Below are positions 1-9,232 of a stretch of 64,000 nucleotides of DNA, one piece after another (within the stretch, counting starts at the first letter, position 1; each line of letters begins with the position of its first letter). This stretch comes from Flavobacteriia bacterium (GTDB lineage: Bacteria > Bacteroidota > Bacteroidia > Flavobacteriales_D > Crocinitomicaceae), in the NCBI GenBank assembly GCA_016183815.1, contig JACPDW010000016.1:27082-91081 (forward strand). The letters run 5' to 3'. A model generated the notes under the pieces. It saw only the letters and a list, made by a program, of their open reading frames with translations. It was not told the origin of the DNA and ran no database searches. Position numbers and translations under genes: made by a program.

Positions 1-2
1 CA

Positions 3-125
3 TGGCTTTGGCTTAAAAAATATTCTACTCCAGATTTTTTTATTTTGACACAAAGTATTAAAAAAGTCAAAGATTCTATAGAAGAAAATCATAACGACAT
101 ACACTCTTTTGGGAAAGACAGTTAG
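3..125 (+). CDS. 3' end of an unidentified gene (partial)
   Basis: An open frame runs from the window edge to a TAG at 123-125 and gives 40 residues, starting WLWLKKYS and ending HSFGKDS. The composition is protein-like, with lysine, serine and acidic residues. It has no start inside the window and matches no family I recognise. It is followed by about 200 bases without a gene. Because only the tail is visible it could also be a chance open frame; sequence to the left of the window would decide. Confidence 0.4.
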   Translation, partial: WLWLKKYSTPDFFILTQSIKKVKDSIEENHNDIHSFGKDS

Positions 126-332
126 TGAGCTTCGTTGGATTTAAAATTATAATTGTACCATGTTAAATAAATATCAGGTATTAAAAAGCAAATCGACAAA
201 TTGAGATCGAAAAAGTATTGTTGCATTTTAGTTTATCTAGCCTCTTTTATTACTTTGAATGAAAAGCACAAAGAATATAAAAATATAATTATCTTTATAA
301 ATAATTTCATAAACAACTAAAATTGTAAAAAA

Positions 333-1535
333 ATGAAAAAACTGAATTTTTTCTTTATATTAATGAGTATAACTTATTCATATATCTGCCAACCAGTGGT
401 TTATTTTAATTTTATTTCTCACGATGAAGACACTGGACCTTGGAATTCCACAAATTACTATACAGGTGATAGAGCCAAATTGGTTTCATTGGCTAATTAT
501 TTTCAAAATAATGGTATTACTTTTAATTTGCAGTCTGATTGGCTTTATCTAACAAATGTGATATCAAAAGAAACGCCCCAATTAATGTCCACTACCAACA
601 ACAAAAATATTTTAAAGTGGATGGTTGAAGATAAAGGAGTTGAAATGGATCCTCATTCACATGAAAATTCCTATATATATCCTGATATTGTAAAATTAAT
701 GGATTCCCTTGGACTACCTGAAAGTAAGTTGATTGGTGGTTCATTATACAATGAGATGAATGGTCTAAACTTATGGACAAATTTAATTAACGGTCAATAT
801 GGTGTGATTTTTCCTGACAAGTTTTGGCAACCAGATTATTTAATGGGCGGTGGTTCAAAGATGCATGTAGCAGATTTAAATTACTATGGTTTTTGGAACC
901 CTAAAGATACGGCAAATTATTTAACACATGATCCAAACAATCATCTTCGACATATAGGTACAGGTTGTGAAATTAAAATTTATGACACATCTACCGTTGT
1001 AGAAGTTGTTTCAAAAATTAATGATGTAGTAAACAATGTGCAAAATGCATACTATCCATCCAATGGGTTTTACTTACAAACAATATTTTTTGGTCATGGT
1101 GATTTAAATAATATTGAATTTTATAATAAAATAATCGCAATTGCAGATAGTGTTAATATAATTGTTGATTCAGGTAAAGCACAATGGAAAACTCTTAAAC
1201 AAGCATATACTTTGTGGGAAACAGTTTACAATGCACAAATGTTTCAATGGGAATGTGGAAATATTAGTAATTCTATTTTTGAAAATTACAAAAAAGACAA
1301 TTTTGCTGTGTTTCCCAATCCTTTTACTTTACAGACAAACATAAATTCAGACCATATACTTCACAATGCAACACTTACATTAACTAATTCCAATGGACAA
1401 ATTTTAGAAAAAATTAAAAATATTAACGGTCAGACTATTATTCTATCAAGAAATCAACTTGAAAATGGTTTATACTTTATTAATATTGAGGAAAATAATA
1501 ATCTACTCTTCCATAATAAGATTGTTTTAGAGTAA
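333..1535 (+). CDS. T9SS-exported protein, possible NodB-like deacetylase fold
   Basis: The 400-residue protein starts with a signal peptide (MKKLNFFFILMSITYSYICQ). The last 75 residues form a type A T9SS sorting domain: FPNPF, then a beta-rich stretch with LENGLYFINIE and a final IVLE. So it should cross the outer membrane through the T9SS and be attached to or released from the surface. The body has Asp/His clusters (FISHDEDTG near residue 30, MDPHSHE near 105, FFGHGD near 250) that resemble metal-binding motifs of polysaccharide deacetylases. That assignment is inference only. An imperfect promoter box, TATCTTTA, lies at 290-297. It precedes the exopolysaccharide locus but is separated from it by a toxin-antitoxin pair. 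Confidence 0.75.
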   Translation: MKKLNFFFILMSITYSYICQPVVYFNFISHDEDTGPWNSTNYYTGDRAKLVSLANYFQNNGITFNLQSDWLYLTNVISKETPQLMSTTNNKNILKWMVEDKGVEMDPHSHENSYIYPDIVKLMDSLGLPESKLIGGSLYNEMNGLNLWTNLINGQYGVIFPDKFWQPDYLMGGGSKMHVADLNYYGFWNPKDTANYLTHDPNNHLRHIGTGCEIKIYDTSTVVEVVSKINDVVNNVQNAYYPSNGFYLQTIFFGHGDLNNIEFYNKIIAIADSVNIIVDSGKAQWKTLKQAYTLWETVYNAQMFQWECGNISNSIFENYKKDNFAVFPNPFTLQTNINSDHILHNATLTLTNSNGQILEKIKNINGQTIILSRNQLENGLYFINIEENNNLLFHNKIVLE

Positions 1536-1715
1536 TCTAACTTTGACCTTTGGAGTAGAATCTTACATTTGATAAAAAATAATTAATACACTAAAAAAAG
1601 AAATTTTTTCTTTTCTAAATTTTGAAATTTTGTTTAACTGCCTAAACTTAAAAATATGAATTCAATTTTTATATTTAAAAAAAATAGATTATCTTTGATG
1701 AAGATAATTAAAGTT

Positions 1716-1931
1716 ATGAGTTTAGAAGCTAAAAAATTAAATTTTATTGAGCGTTTCATGAAGCTAAAACAAGAACGTTCTGTCTTAAAACTAGAATCAG
1801 TAATAACAGAGATTGAACTTAATGCCCGAGCTGATACTTCTTTAGAAGAAATTAAACAAGAAAAAACACGCTCTTATGATGAATTTAGTAATGAGGTCAA
1901 ACAATGGTTAAAGAACAAAACTATCAAATAA
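1716..1931 (+). CDS. Antitoxin of a ParE/RelE-type toxin-antitoxin pair
   Basis: A 71-residue, highly charged helical protein (MSLEAKKLNFIERFMKL...) whose end overlaps the following toxin gene by 28 bases, the usual layout of type II toxin-antitoxin pairs. The frame is open back to ATG codons at 1656 and 1698. However, a perfect Bacteroidota -7 box (TATCTTTG, 1690-1697) sits immediately before 1698, so transcripts should start after it and the ATG at 1716 is preferred. The N-terminus resembles the short Bacteroidota antitoxins that begin with AKKLxxIE. No DNA-binding domain is obvious. Its expected job is to bind and neutralise the toxin and repress the operon. Confidence 0.7.
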   Translation: MSLEAKKLNFIERFMKLKQERSVLKLESVITEIELNARADTSLEEIKQEKTRSYDEFSNEVKQWLKNKTIK

Positions 1932-2248
1932 TCATTACTTCAAGAGCTGAACAATCCTATTTTGAAGTATTAGATTATGTGTTTGAGCATCATACATTTG
2001 AACAAGCCAAAAAAATATCTTTGGAACTCATTGATTATCCGCAAGTTTTAAAAAAATTTCCTAATTTGGGTAATATTGAATCTAATTTAATAGGACGTCC
2101 TGAAAAATTTAGATTTTTACTTTATTGTCGGACAAAAAAAACTTCAGTAAAAATAATATATTTTGTGGATGATTGGAATAAAAGAGTTTTTATAATTGAT
2201 TATTTTCCTTGTGAAAATCACGAACAAAAGATTATAAATAAAAGATAA
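1904..2248 (+). CDS. ParE/RelE-family toxin
   Basis: A 114-residue protein with the ParE/RelE pattern: an N-terminal strand IIITSRAEQSYFEVLDYV, a helical hairpin rich in charged residues, then LIGRPEKFRFLLYCR and the terminal beta strands VKIIYFVDDWNKRVFIIDYFP. This layout is typical of the RelE/ParE superfamily, whose members cleave mRNA at the ribosome or poison DNA gyrase. Which of the two this one does cannot be read from the sequence. The gene overlaps its antitoxin and is probably translationally coupled to it. Confidence 0.8.
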   Translation: MVKEQNYQIIITSRAEQSYFEVLDYVFEHHTFEQAKKISLELIDYPQVLKKFPNLGNIESNLIGRPEKFRFLLYCRTKKTSVKIIYFVDDWNKRVFIIDYFPCENHEQKIINKR

Positions 2249-2361
2249 TTATTAAAGGGTATTCAATAGTTTTAATAATAACATATTTTTAATAGTTGGC
2301 ATAGAAAAAGCTTAATCAATATTCTTTTTTCACGTATTCTTTCAGACTATCTTAGTGGATT

Positions 2362-2394
2362 TTGTTAAAATTTTAACTTTAAATCTTATCTTTG
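2362..2394 (+). promoter_or_regulatory. Promoter of the exopolysaccharide locus
   Basis: TTG at 2362-2364 and TATCTTTG at 2387-2394 are separated by 22 bp and match the Bacteroidota consensus (TTTG, then TANNTTTG). The box ends 12 bp before the flippase ATG at 2407, so the untranslated leader is very short. The following four genes have gaps of 45, -4, 7 and 4 bp, so this one promoter probably serves all of them. Confidence 0.65.
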
Positions 2395-2406
2395 TATTAA
2401 TCTATA

Positions 2407-3861
2407 ATGAGTGATACTTTAAAAAAGAAAGCAACAAGTGCCTTTTTATGGGATTTCTTGGGTTTAGTTGCCAATCAAGGCACAACTTTTATCGTTTCTA
2501 TTTTTTTAGCTCGTTTACTCGACCCAAAAGATTTTGGTGTTTTAGGAATGATGACTATCCTCGTCTCGACTTTTCAATCGCTTACTTACCTAGGTTTTGG
2601 AGAGTCTATTATTCAAAAAAAAGAAAGTACAGAACTACAACTTTCTACCATGTTTTATTTAAATATTTTAATTGGGATTGTTTTATGTTCAATCACTTTT
2701 TTCTTTTCAGAAACAATTGCAGGTTTTTATGCTGAATCTCAAATCATTCTCCCTTTAAAAGCACTTTCTCTTTGTTTTATCTTTTTAAGTGTAAATTTAA
2801 TTCAAAAAGCTTTATTAACTAAAAAATTAGCTTTCAAATCCATCACAAAAGCTTCCATATATTCAGGAATAATTTCTGGTATCGTCGGTATTGTTCTTGC
2901 TTTTTCTGGTTATGGATTATGGAGTTTAGTCGTCAAAACTATATTAAATATGTTTTTGAATTCAGTTTTAATTTGGTGGTACTCAAATTGGAAACCTAAA
3001 CTTCTTTTCAGTTTAAATTCCATCAAAGAACATTGGGCTTTTGGAAAAAATATGTATTTATCAACTATTATCTATACAATTTTTAATCAAATTGATGGTT
3101 TTTTTATTGCAAAAATGGCTGGTTCGCTTCAACTTGGCTTATATTTTCGAGCAAAATCCTTAAATCAATTGTTGGTTAAATATTCATCAGAAAGTCTAGG
3201 TAAAATTATGCTTCCTGTTTTTAGTACTGTGCAGGACGATAAAGTTAGATTAAAAGAAATTATGTCTAAAACTTTACACGTTACCTCTTTTTTTGTCTTT
3301 GGACTGGTGGCGTATTTGTATTTAGAAGGCGAAGACATTATTGTTTTGCTGTTTGGAGTAAAATGGCTTTCAACAATCACTTTTTTTAATATTATGATTT
3401 TTTATTCTTACTCTTACCCTATCAATCATATATTTGGAAATCTTATACAAAGTATCGGTGAATCTGCCGCTTATTTGAGATTAGAAATCATAAAAAAATC
3501 AATGGTTTTAATTGCCATCTTAATTGGAGTTTATTATGGAATTTTCGCTTTTTTGTGGTCTATGTTTTTCATAACAATTTTACAAATGTGGATAAATATG
3601 TTGTATGTTCAAATAAAACTAAAATTCGAAATGAAACATTATGTAGTGTTGATATTCAAATATTTAATTATCAGTTGTTTGCCAATTTTTTTATTGTTTT
3701 ACCTTAAAGAATACCTTCATTGGAGAAGAATTCATGAGTGCTTACTTTTTACTTTTCTATTTGTATTTCTCTATCTATCTTTGAGCAGATTATTTAAAAG
3801 TGAAGGACTTATTTTTATAAAAAATTTAATAAATGAACGTTTTATTAGAAAAAAAGTTTAA
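2407..3861 (+). CDS. Polysaccharide flippase, Wzx/MOP superfamily
   Basis: A 484-residue integral membrane protein with about 12-14 hydrophobic segments spread over its whole length, beginning with the typical flippase start SAFLWDFLGLVANQGTTFIVSIFLARLLDPKDFGV split over the first helix and loop. The motif LDPKDFGVLGMM is characteristic of the polysaccharide-transport family. Such proteins move lipid-linked oligosaccharide units across the inner membrane. It is the first gene of a five-gene locus with two glycosyltransferases, a deacetylase-like protein and an amidotransferase, so it probably exports a surface polysaccharide repeat unit. Confidence 0.88.
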   Translation: MSDTLKKKATSAFLWDFLGLVANQGTTFIVSIFLARLLDPKDFGVLGMMTILVSTFQSLTYLGFGESIIQKKESTELQLSTMFYLNILIGIVLCSITFFFSETIAGFYAESQIILPLKALSLCFIFLSVNLIQKALLTKKLAFKSITKASIYSGIISGIVGIVLAFSGYGLWSLVVKTILNMFLNSVLIWWYSNWKPKLLFSLNSIKEHWAFGKNMYLSTIIYTIFNQIDGFFIAKMAGSLQLGLYFRAKSLNQLLVKYSSESLGKIMLPVFSTVQDDKVRLKEIMSKTLHVTSFFVFGLVAYLYLEGEDIIVLLFGVKWLSTITFFNIMIFYSYSYPINHIFGNLIQSIGESAAYLRLEIIKKSMVLIAILIGVYYGIFAFLWSMFFITILQMWINMLYVQIKLKFEMKHYVVLIFKYLIISCLPIFLLFYLKEYLHWRRIHECLLFTFLFVFLYLSLSRLFKSEGLIFIKNLINERFIRKKV

Positions 3862-3906
3862 AAATTTTGTGATTTCTCATTCAATAAAATTATATCAAAA
3901 AACAGC

Positions 3907-4863
3907 ATGAACGCATTGGTTTCAATAATTATCCCCATGTATAACGCTTCTCAAACAATTGTAGAAACGGTAAATAGTGTTTGTAAGCAAAGTTATACAG
4001 AAATTGAAATAATTATTATTGACGACGCTTCGACAGATAATAGTCTAGAATTGCTTAGTCAATTTAAAAAACCAAAAATTCAAATTATTCAAAATAAAAA
4101 CAATAAAGGAGCTTCATTTTGCAGAAATTTAGGTTTAAAAAATTCAAAAGGTGCTTTTATTCAATTTGTCGATTCAGACGATATTTTACATCGTGATAAA
4201 ATTCTAAATCAGATAAATTCTATTGATTTAACTGACAAAAACGTTCTTGATTCATCCATTTTATCTTCACATTTTTATTATTTTGATAAAACTATATCAG
4301 ATAAAAAATCCTCAAAATATGAAAACAATTTTCGTGATTATATGCCATTGGAATGGTTAATTGCTGCGAACTATGACAAAGTAATGTTTCCACCAATCGC
4401 TTGGTTAATTCCAAAAAATATCATTGAAAAAGCTGGTTTTTGGGACGAAAGCATAAGTTACAACGACGATACTGAGTTTTTTTGTAGAGTATTATTAAAT
4501 GCAAATAAAATTGTTCATGTGCCTGAATCTATTTGTTTTTATAGAACGAATAACCCAAATAGTTATGGCAGTCAACGAACTAAAAAAGCCATCTTATCGG
4601 AATGGAAAGTCAATACTTGTTTGGTTCGACATTTGTTAAATGCAAAAAATGACGATTCTATCAGGAAATCATTGGCCTACAGAATTTCTAAATTTTATTA
4701 TTCAATTTATCCTGAACACCACGAAATACATAAAGAAATTGAAAATTTATTAAAAGATCTCAATGTAGAATATCCTAAGATATTTGGAAATGGTTTTTTT
4801 AGTAAATTAGCAAAACTTATCGGTTGGAAAATTACAAAACGTTTGCATAAACTCTATAAATGA
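3907..4863 (+). CDS. Family 2 glycosyltransferase
   Basis: A 318-residue GT-A fold enzyme. It opens with VSIIIPMYNASQTIVETVNSV, carries the nucleotide-binding IIDDASTDNS near residue 38 and the metal-binding FVDSDD near residue 85. The ED-type acceptor region is seen as YNDDTEFFCR near 190. GT2 enzymes transfer a sugar from a nucleotide sugar to a growing glycan at the cytoplasmic face. The donor and acceptor cannot be read from the sequence. Its stop overlaps the next glycosyltransferase start by four bases (ATGA). Confidence 0.9.
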   Translation: MNALVSIIIPMYNASQTIVETVNSVCKQSYTEIEIIIIDDASTDNSLELLSQFKKPKIQIIQNKNNKGASFCRNLGLKNSKGAFIQFVDSDDILHRDKILNQINSIDLTDKNVLDSSILSSHFYYFDKTISDKKSSKYENNFRDYMPLEWLIAANYDKVMFPPIAWLIPKNIIEKAGFWDESISYNDDTEFFCRVLLNANKIVHVPESICFYRTNNPNSYGSQRTKKAILSEWKVNTCLVRHLLNAKNDDSIRKSLAYRISKFYYSIYPEHHEIHKEIENLLKDLNVEYPKIFGNGFFSKLAKLIGWKITKRLHKLYK

Positions 4864-5789
4864 GTACATTTTCTATAATAATTCCTTTTTACAACGCTGA
4901 AAGGTACCTTCATGAGGCACTATTAAGTGTACAAAATCAATCGTTTACTGACTGGGAGTGCCTTTTAATTAACGATGCTTCAACCGACAATAGCGAGCAA
5001 ATTGCACTTTCAATGGTTTCTTCTGATGAAAGATTTAAATTAGATAAAAATTTCCAAAACAAAGGTGTAAGTTCAAGTAGAAATTTAGGACTTTATAAAG
5101 CAAAATCAAAATGGATTTGTTTTTTAGATGCTGACGACATTTGGAAAGAAAACAAACTTGAAAAAGATTTTGAAATCATACAACATTCTGATTCTCAACT
5201 TGTATTTATTTATTCAACAACTCAATTAATCCATAATTCAATTGATAATAAGGGCAATCTTTATGGTGCTGGTAATAATGGTTTAACTCAAAATCCTTTT
5301 TTTTCTTTGCTTTCTGGGATGCATATTCATTTATCGACGGTTGTTGTTCGAAATGAACTTATTAAAAAAAAATCTGTCGTTTTTAATGAAAAAATGCGTT
5401 TTGCCGAAGATACTTTATTCTGTTATGAACTATTGAGGTTTGGTTCAGTTTTTTTTAACAATCAAGTTTTGTCTTATTATCGAGTTGATGTAGTGTCTAG
5501 TACAAGCTTTATTCCGAAAAAAGAGCAAATTATGGGTTCTTATATAGTTTTTGAAAATTTACTTTTGAAAGTAAAGACCTCTGTAGAAAAAAAAATTGTC
5601 TCATTATATTTAGTGAAAATTGGATTTAAAAAGTTGATTGTATTAAGTTTGTTAAAACAAAGACCACATTTTTCTTTATATTTCAGCACATTGTTAAAAA
5701 TATTAAAAAACAAAAATGTATTTTTACTTCACAAAGTTTATGCTTTAATTCTGCCTTTTTCAATTTTGATAAATAAATGGTTTAAATAA
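4860..5789 (+). CDS. Family 2 glycosyltransferase
   Basis: A 309-residue paralogue of the preceding enzyme, with FSIIIPFYNAERYLHEAL at the N-terminus, INDASTDNS near residue 40, FLDADDIW near residue 90 and AEDTLFCYELL near residue 178. The C-terminal 60 residues are hydrophobic and basic and may lie on the membrane. It overlaps the upstream gene by four bases and is followed after seven bases by the deacetylase-like gene, so it belongs to the same transcript. The sugar specificity is unknown. Confidence 0.9.
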   Translation: MSTFSIIIPFYNAERYLHEALLSVQNQSFTDWECLLINDASTDNSEQIALSMVSSDERFKLDKNFQNKGVSSSRNLGLYKAKSKWICFLDADDIWKENKLEKDFEIIQHSDSQLVFIYSTTQLIHNSIDNKGNLYGAGNNGLTQNPFFSLLSGMHIHLSTVVVRNELIKKKSVVFNEKMRFAEDTLFCYELLRFGSVFFNNQVLSYYRVDVVSSTSFIPKKEQIMGSYIVFENLLLKVKTSVEKKIVSLYLVKIGFKKLIVLSLLKQRPHFSLYFSTLLKILKNKNVFLLHKVYALILPFSILINKWFK

Positions 5790-5796
5790 TCGAATC

Positions 5797-7146
5797 GTGC
5801 TTGAAATAAAAGTCAATACTAGTTTAAAAAATGAATTTTTATACGTTTGTTCCGTTATTTTTGACGAATGGCTCAACATACCCTATCGAATTCAATATGA
5901 ACACAATATCAATGAAATTTATGTATCTTTTGAGAACAAACTTTTGATTTTTAATGCAGATTTTTGGACAAAAAATGAATTTGATTTGTTGAAAAGTTTA
6001 CCTAAAAATGTTTGTTTTCACGAACTCCCTTTCACTTCTGAAAAAGATATTGTCTGTCTTTTTGGAAATGATTTTTTTGAACAAACTGAAAATTCTATCC
6101 GATGTGGTGTAGATATTTTTGCTTCCGTTTTTTTTATGTTGTCACGTTGGGAAGAATTGACTATTGACCAAAGAGATAACGACAACCGTATTCCAGCAAA
6201 AGCTTGTATGAGTGCAAAATACGATTTTCTTCATCGTCCGGTTGTAGATGAATGGATAGAATTTATTTGGAATTGTTTAAAAGCATTAGGTTTTACTTTA
6301 GAAAGAAAAGAACATTCTCATAACTTTAATTTAAGTTGTGATGTCGATAATCCATTCGACCCAGCAATAAGAAATTTTTCGTATTTATTTAAGAGTATTG
6401 TTGGAGACCTATTTAAAAGAAAAACCTTAAAATCTGCTTGTGAAAGAATTAAAAATTATTTTTTATCACGTTTAATTTCAGATAATTACGACCCTGTTTA
6501 TTCTTTTGATTGGTTAATAGAATTAGCTAAAAGAAATAATTTAACAATGACTTTTTATTTTATTGCTGAAAATAAAGAAGTTCGAAATGGAACGTATTCC
6601 ATCGAAAATAAAAAAATAATAGAATTGTTTAAAAAAATTAATCAAAACAAACATGAGATTGGACTACATGGTTCATATCAATCTTACAATTCAGAAAAAA
6701 GATTATTTCATGAACAAAAAAAAATTAATTTTATTTTAGAAAAAAATGCTATTTCACAACAAATCATAAACTCTCGACAACATTATTTACGTTGGGATTC
6801 TAAAATCACACCAGATTTACTTAATCATATTGGAATTGAAATGGATTCAACTGGAGGATATGCCGATTTACCTGGATATAAATATGGTACTTGCAAAGAT
6901 TTTTCGATGTGGAGCTGGAAAAAAAATGAAAAATTAAAGTTAAAACAAAGACCATTAATTGTAATGGATGCAACGTACATGGATAAAGAATTTTTAAATT
7001 TAGGTAACGATGAATCGTTGAAAGAAAAAATTCTTTATTTTAAAAAATTGAGTTTAAAATACGGAAATTTTAACCTTTTGTGGCATAATGACCGATTGAA
7101 AAGTCAAAAAGAAAAAGAAATACTTACTTACATCGTCGAAAATTAA
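5797..7146 (+). CDS. NodB-like polysaccharide deacetylase family protein
   Basis: A 449-residue protein with a GTG start at 5797; no closer ATG fits the reading frame and the spacing. The N-terminal 160 residues resemble the DUF7033-type domain often joined to polysaccharide deacetylases in polysaccharide clusters. From about residue 175 it has NodB-type motifs: FNLSCDVDNPFD (catalytic/metal Asp), then NKHEIGLHGSYQ (metal His) and RQHYLRWD. Members remove acyl groups from sugars, but these surface-polysaccharide versions are poorly characterised. No signal peptide is visible, so a cytoplasmic site is likely. Confidence 0.8.
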   Translation: MLEIKVNTSLKNEFLYVCSVIFDEWLNIPYRIQYEHNINEIYVSFENKLLIFNADFWTKNEFDLLKSLPKNVCFHELPFTSEKDIVCLFGNDFFEQTENSIRCGVDIFASVFFMLSRWEELTIDQRDNDNRIPAKACMSAKYDFLHRPVVDEWIEFIWNCLKALGFTLERKEHSHNFNLSCDVDNPFDPAIRNFSYLFKSIVGDLFKRKTLKSACERIKNYFLSRLISDNYDPVYSFDWLIELAKRNNLTMTFYFIAENKEVRNGTYSIENKKIIELFKKINQNKHEIGLHGSYQSYNSEKRLFHEQKKINFILEKNAISQQIINSRQHYLRWDSKITPDLLNHIGIEMDSTGGYADLPGYKYGTCKDFSMWSWKKNEKLKLKQRPLIVMDATYMDKEFLNLGNDESLKEKILYFKKLSLKYGNFNLLWHNDRLKSQKEKEILTYIVEN

Positions 7147-7150
7147 TTTT

Positions 7151-9037
7151 ATGTGTGGAATTATAGGTGCATGCTGGAAAAACGATGAAATTTCTGAAAA
7201 ACAAATAGAAAAAGCCCTTTCACAAATTAAATTTAGAGGACCCGACGATGATGGTATAGAGTATTTTCAAGAGTCTGAATTTAAAGTTTTTTTAGGACAC
7301 ACACGACTTTCCATCATCGATTTATCTTCATCAGGACATCAACCGTATTTTTCTCCTTGTAAAAAGTATGTAATGAGTTACAATGGTGAAATTTACAACT
7401 ATTTAGAGTTAAAAAAAGAACTGCAAAATATAGGAATTCATTTTTACAGCAATACCGATACGGAAGTTTTACTCCAAGCTTATATCTATTGGGGCGAACT
7501 ATGCTTAAAACGTTTTCAAGGAATGTTTGCTTTTGTCATTTATGATTTAATGAAGCAAAGTCTGTTTTGTGCAAGAGATGCTTTTGGAATTAAACCATTT
7601 TACTATTCCATTGAAAATAAACAGTTTCAATTTTCTTCTGATGTTAAAAGTATAAACATTTTACTCAACAAAAAAAATGAGGCCAATCTTCAAACCTGTT
7701 TTCAATACTTAAAATACGGGTTATACGACCACAGTGAAGAAACTTTTTATAAAAATATTAAACGTTTAAAATCTGGTCATTTTCTCGAATTTGATATTCA
7801 AAAAAACACAATTACAAAATATGAAAATTGGTGGAAACCTGATTTTAGTAAAGAAATTCAAGTTTCTTTTAAAGATGCCGTTGAACAAGTTAGGACAAAT
7901 TTTTTACATAACATTTCACTACATCTTAGAAGTGATGTTAAAATAGGTGCTGCTTTGTCTGGTGGAATTGATTCTTCTGCAATTGTCTGTGCTATTAAAT
8001 ATTTACATAAAGATTTTCCATTAGAGACCTTCAGTTATCTTGACATTAATCCAGTTTACAATGAAAAAAAATGGGTGGAAATTGTTAATAAACAATGTAA
8101 TTTTAAAAATTTTCAAGTTTCATTTACTGAGGAATCTTTTATCAAAGAAATAGACGAAATGCTAATTGCTCAAGGCGAACCATTTGGAAGCACTAGCATA
8201 TTTGCTCAATACAAAATAATGAAAAAAGCAAAGGAACAAGGAATAAAAGTAATGTTAGAAGGTCAAGGAGCAGACGAATTATTAGCAGGGTACAATGGGT
8301 TTGTAGGTCAAAGACTATTGAGTTTATGGGAAACTCATTCTTATTTTGAATTTTATTCTTTTGCTAAATCATGGTCAGATTTTTCAAATAAAAGCATTAA
8401 AGACGCTCTATTTCAATTTATTAAACTAAAAAGCCCCAATTATTTAATTCAATTTTTAAGAAGTAAATCAATGGAAAAGGATACAAAATGGTTAAACGGT
8501 TTTTTTATTGAACAAAATGCCATTGATTTACTTTTTTATAAACCAAAATTAAAAAAAGAATATAAATCAAGAAGAGTAATAGAGCAACTTTTATATTCTT
8601 CTCAACAAAATGGACTTCCACATTTACTTCGACATAGTGATAGAAACAGCATGAATTTTCAGATTGAAGCGAGGGTTCCTTTTTTAACAACTTCTTTTGC
8701 AGAAACACTTTTATCATTACCAGAAAATTACCTTATTTCATCCAATGGGGTTAATAAGTTTGTTTTTAGAGAAGCCATCAAAGAATTTGTACCAAAAGAA
8801 ATTGTTGAACGAAAAGATAAAATTGGTTTTGTCAGCTCAGATAAAGAAATTATTTTAGCCAATAAACATTATTTTAAACAAATATTGAAATCAGCTGAAT
8901 CCATTCCATTTTTTAATGTAAATGAATTACTAAAGGAGTTTGATTTGATTGTGGAAAACAAAAAAAAATATACATGGCAAGTCTGGAGATGGATTAATTT
9001 TATCCGTTGGGTTCAACTTAACGACATACAATTTTAG
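7151..9037 (+). CDS. asnB: Asparagine synthase (glutamine-hydrolysing) family amidotransferase
   Basis: A 628-residue two-domain enzyme. The N-terminal glutaminase domain has the nucleophile Cys2 (MCGIIGACW) and RGPDDDG near residue 30. The synthetase domain has the PP-loop SGGIDSS at residues 270-276 and EGQGADELLAGYNGF near 375. Both active sites look complete, so it should move ammonia from glutamine to an ATP-activated carboxylate. Members found in polysaccharide loci are often suspected of amidating sugar acids rather than making asparagine. The position as last gene of this locus, four bases after the deacetylase, fits that reading. Confidence 0.88.
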   Translation: MCGIIGACWKNDEISEKQIEKALSQIKFRGPDDDGIEYFQESEFKVFLGHTRLSIIDLSSSGHQPYFSPCKKYVMSYNGEIYNYLELKKELQNIGIHFYSNTDTEVLLQAYIYWGELCLKRFQGMFAFVIYDLMKQSLFCARDAFGIKPFYYSIENKQFQFSSDVKSINILLNKKNEANLQTCFQYLKYGLYDHSEETFYKNIKRLKSGHFLEFDIQKNTITKYENWWKPDFSKEIQVSFKDAVEQVRTNFLHNISLHLRSDVKIGAALSGGIDSSAIVCAIKYLHKDFPLETFSYLDINPVYNEKKWVEIVNKQCNFKNFQVSFTEESFIKEIDEMLIAQGEPFGSTSIFAQYKIMKKAKEQGIKVMLEGQGADELLAGYNGFVGQRLLSLWETHSYFEFYSFAKSWSDFSNKSIKDALFQFIKLKSPNYLIQFLRSKSMEKDTKWLNGFFIEQNAIDLLFYKPKLKKEYKSRRVIEQLLYSSQQNGLPHLLRHSDRNSMNFQIEARVPFLTTSFAETLLSLPENYLISSNGVNKFVFREAIKEFVPKEIVERKDKIGFVSSDKEIILANKHYFKQILKSAESIPFFNVNELLKEFDLIVENKKKYTWQVWRWINFIRWVQLNDIQF

Positions 9038-9122
9038 ATTAAATTCTAGCTTTGTAAAACTAGATTATTGTTAATTAAACTAAATGCAAGGTGTTAAAGT
9101 TAAAGTAATTAAAAAATAAATT

Positions 9123-9227
9123 CAACTATTAACCATTCAACTATTAACTATCCAACTAATAACTAATCAACTAATAACTAATCAACTAATAACTAATCAA
9201 CTAATAACTAATCAACTAATCAACTAT
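9123..9227. repeat. 15-bp tandem repeat, about seven copies
   Basis: The unit CAACTAATAACTAAT occurs four times exactly (9153-9212), preceded by two variant copies (9123-9152) and followed by two partial ones (9213-9227). It lies between the convergent ends of the asparagine synthase gene and the leftward small membrane-protein gene, so it touches no coding sequence. It has no dyad symmetry. Replication slippage is the likely origin and copy number probably varies between strains. Confidence 0.9.
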
Positions 9228-9232
9228 CTCTA

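Noticed and set aside
5797..7146. Deacetylase-like gene considered as a frameshifted end of the preceding glycosyltransferase
   Set aside because: The glycosyltransferase has a full-length fold and ends at 5789; the next frame has its own family start from GTG.
9123..9227. Tandem 15-mers considered as a CRISPR or an origin with iterons
   Set aside because: No spacers, no dnaA box, no replication gene nearby; simple tandem duplication explains it.
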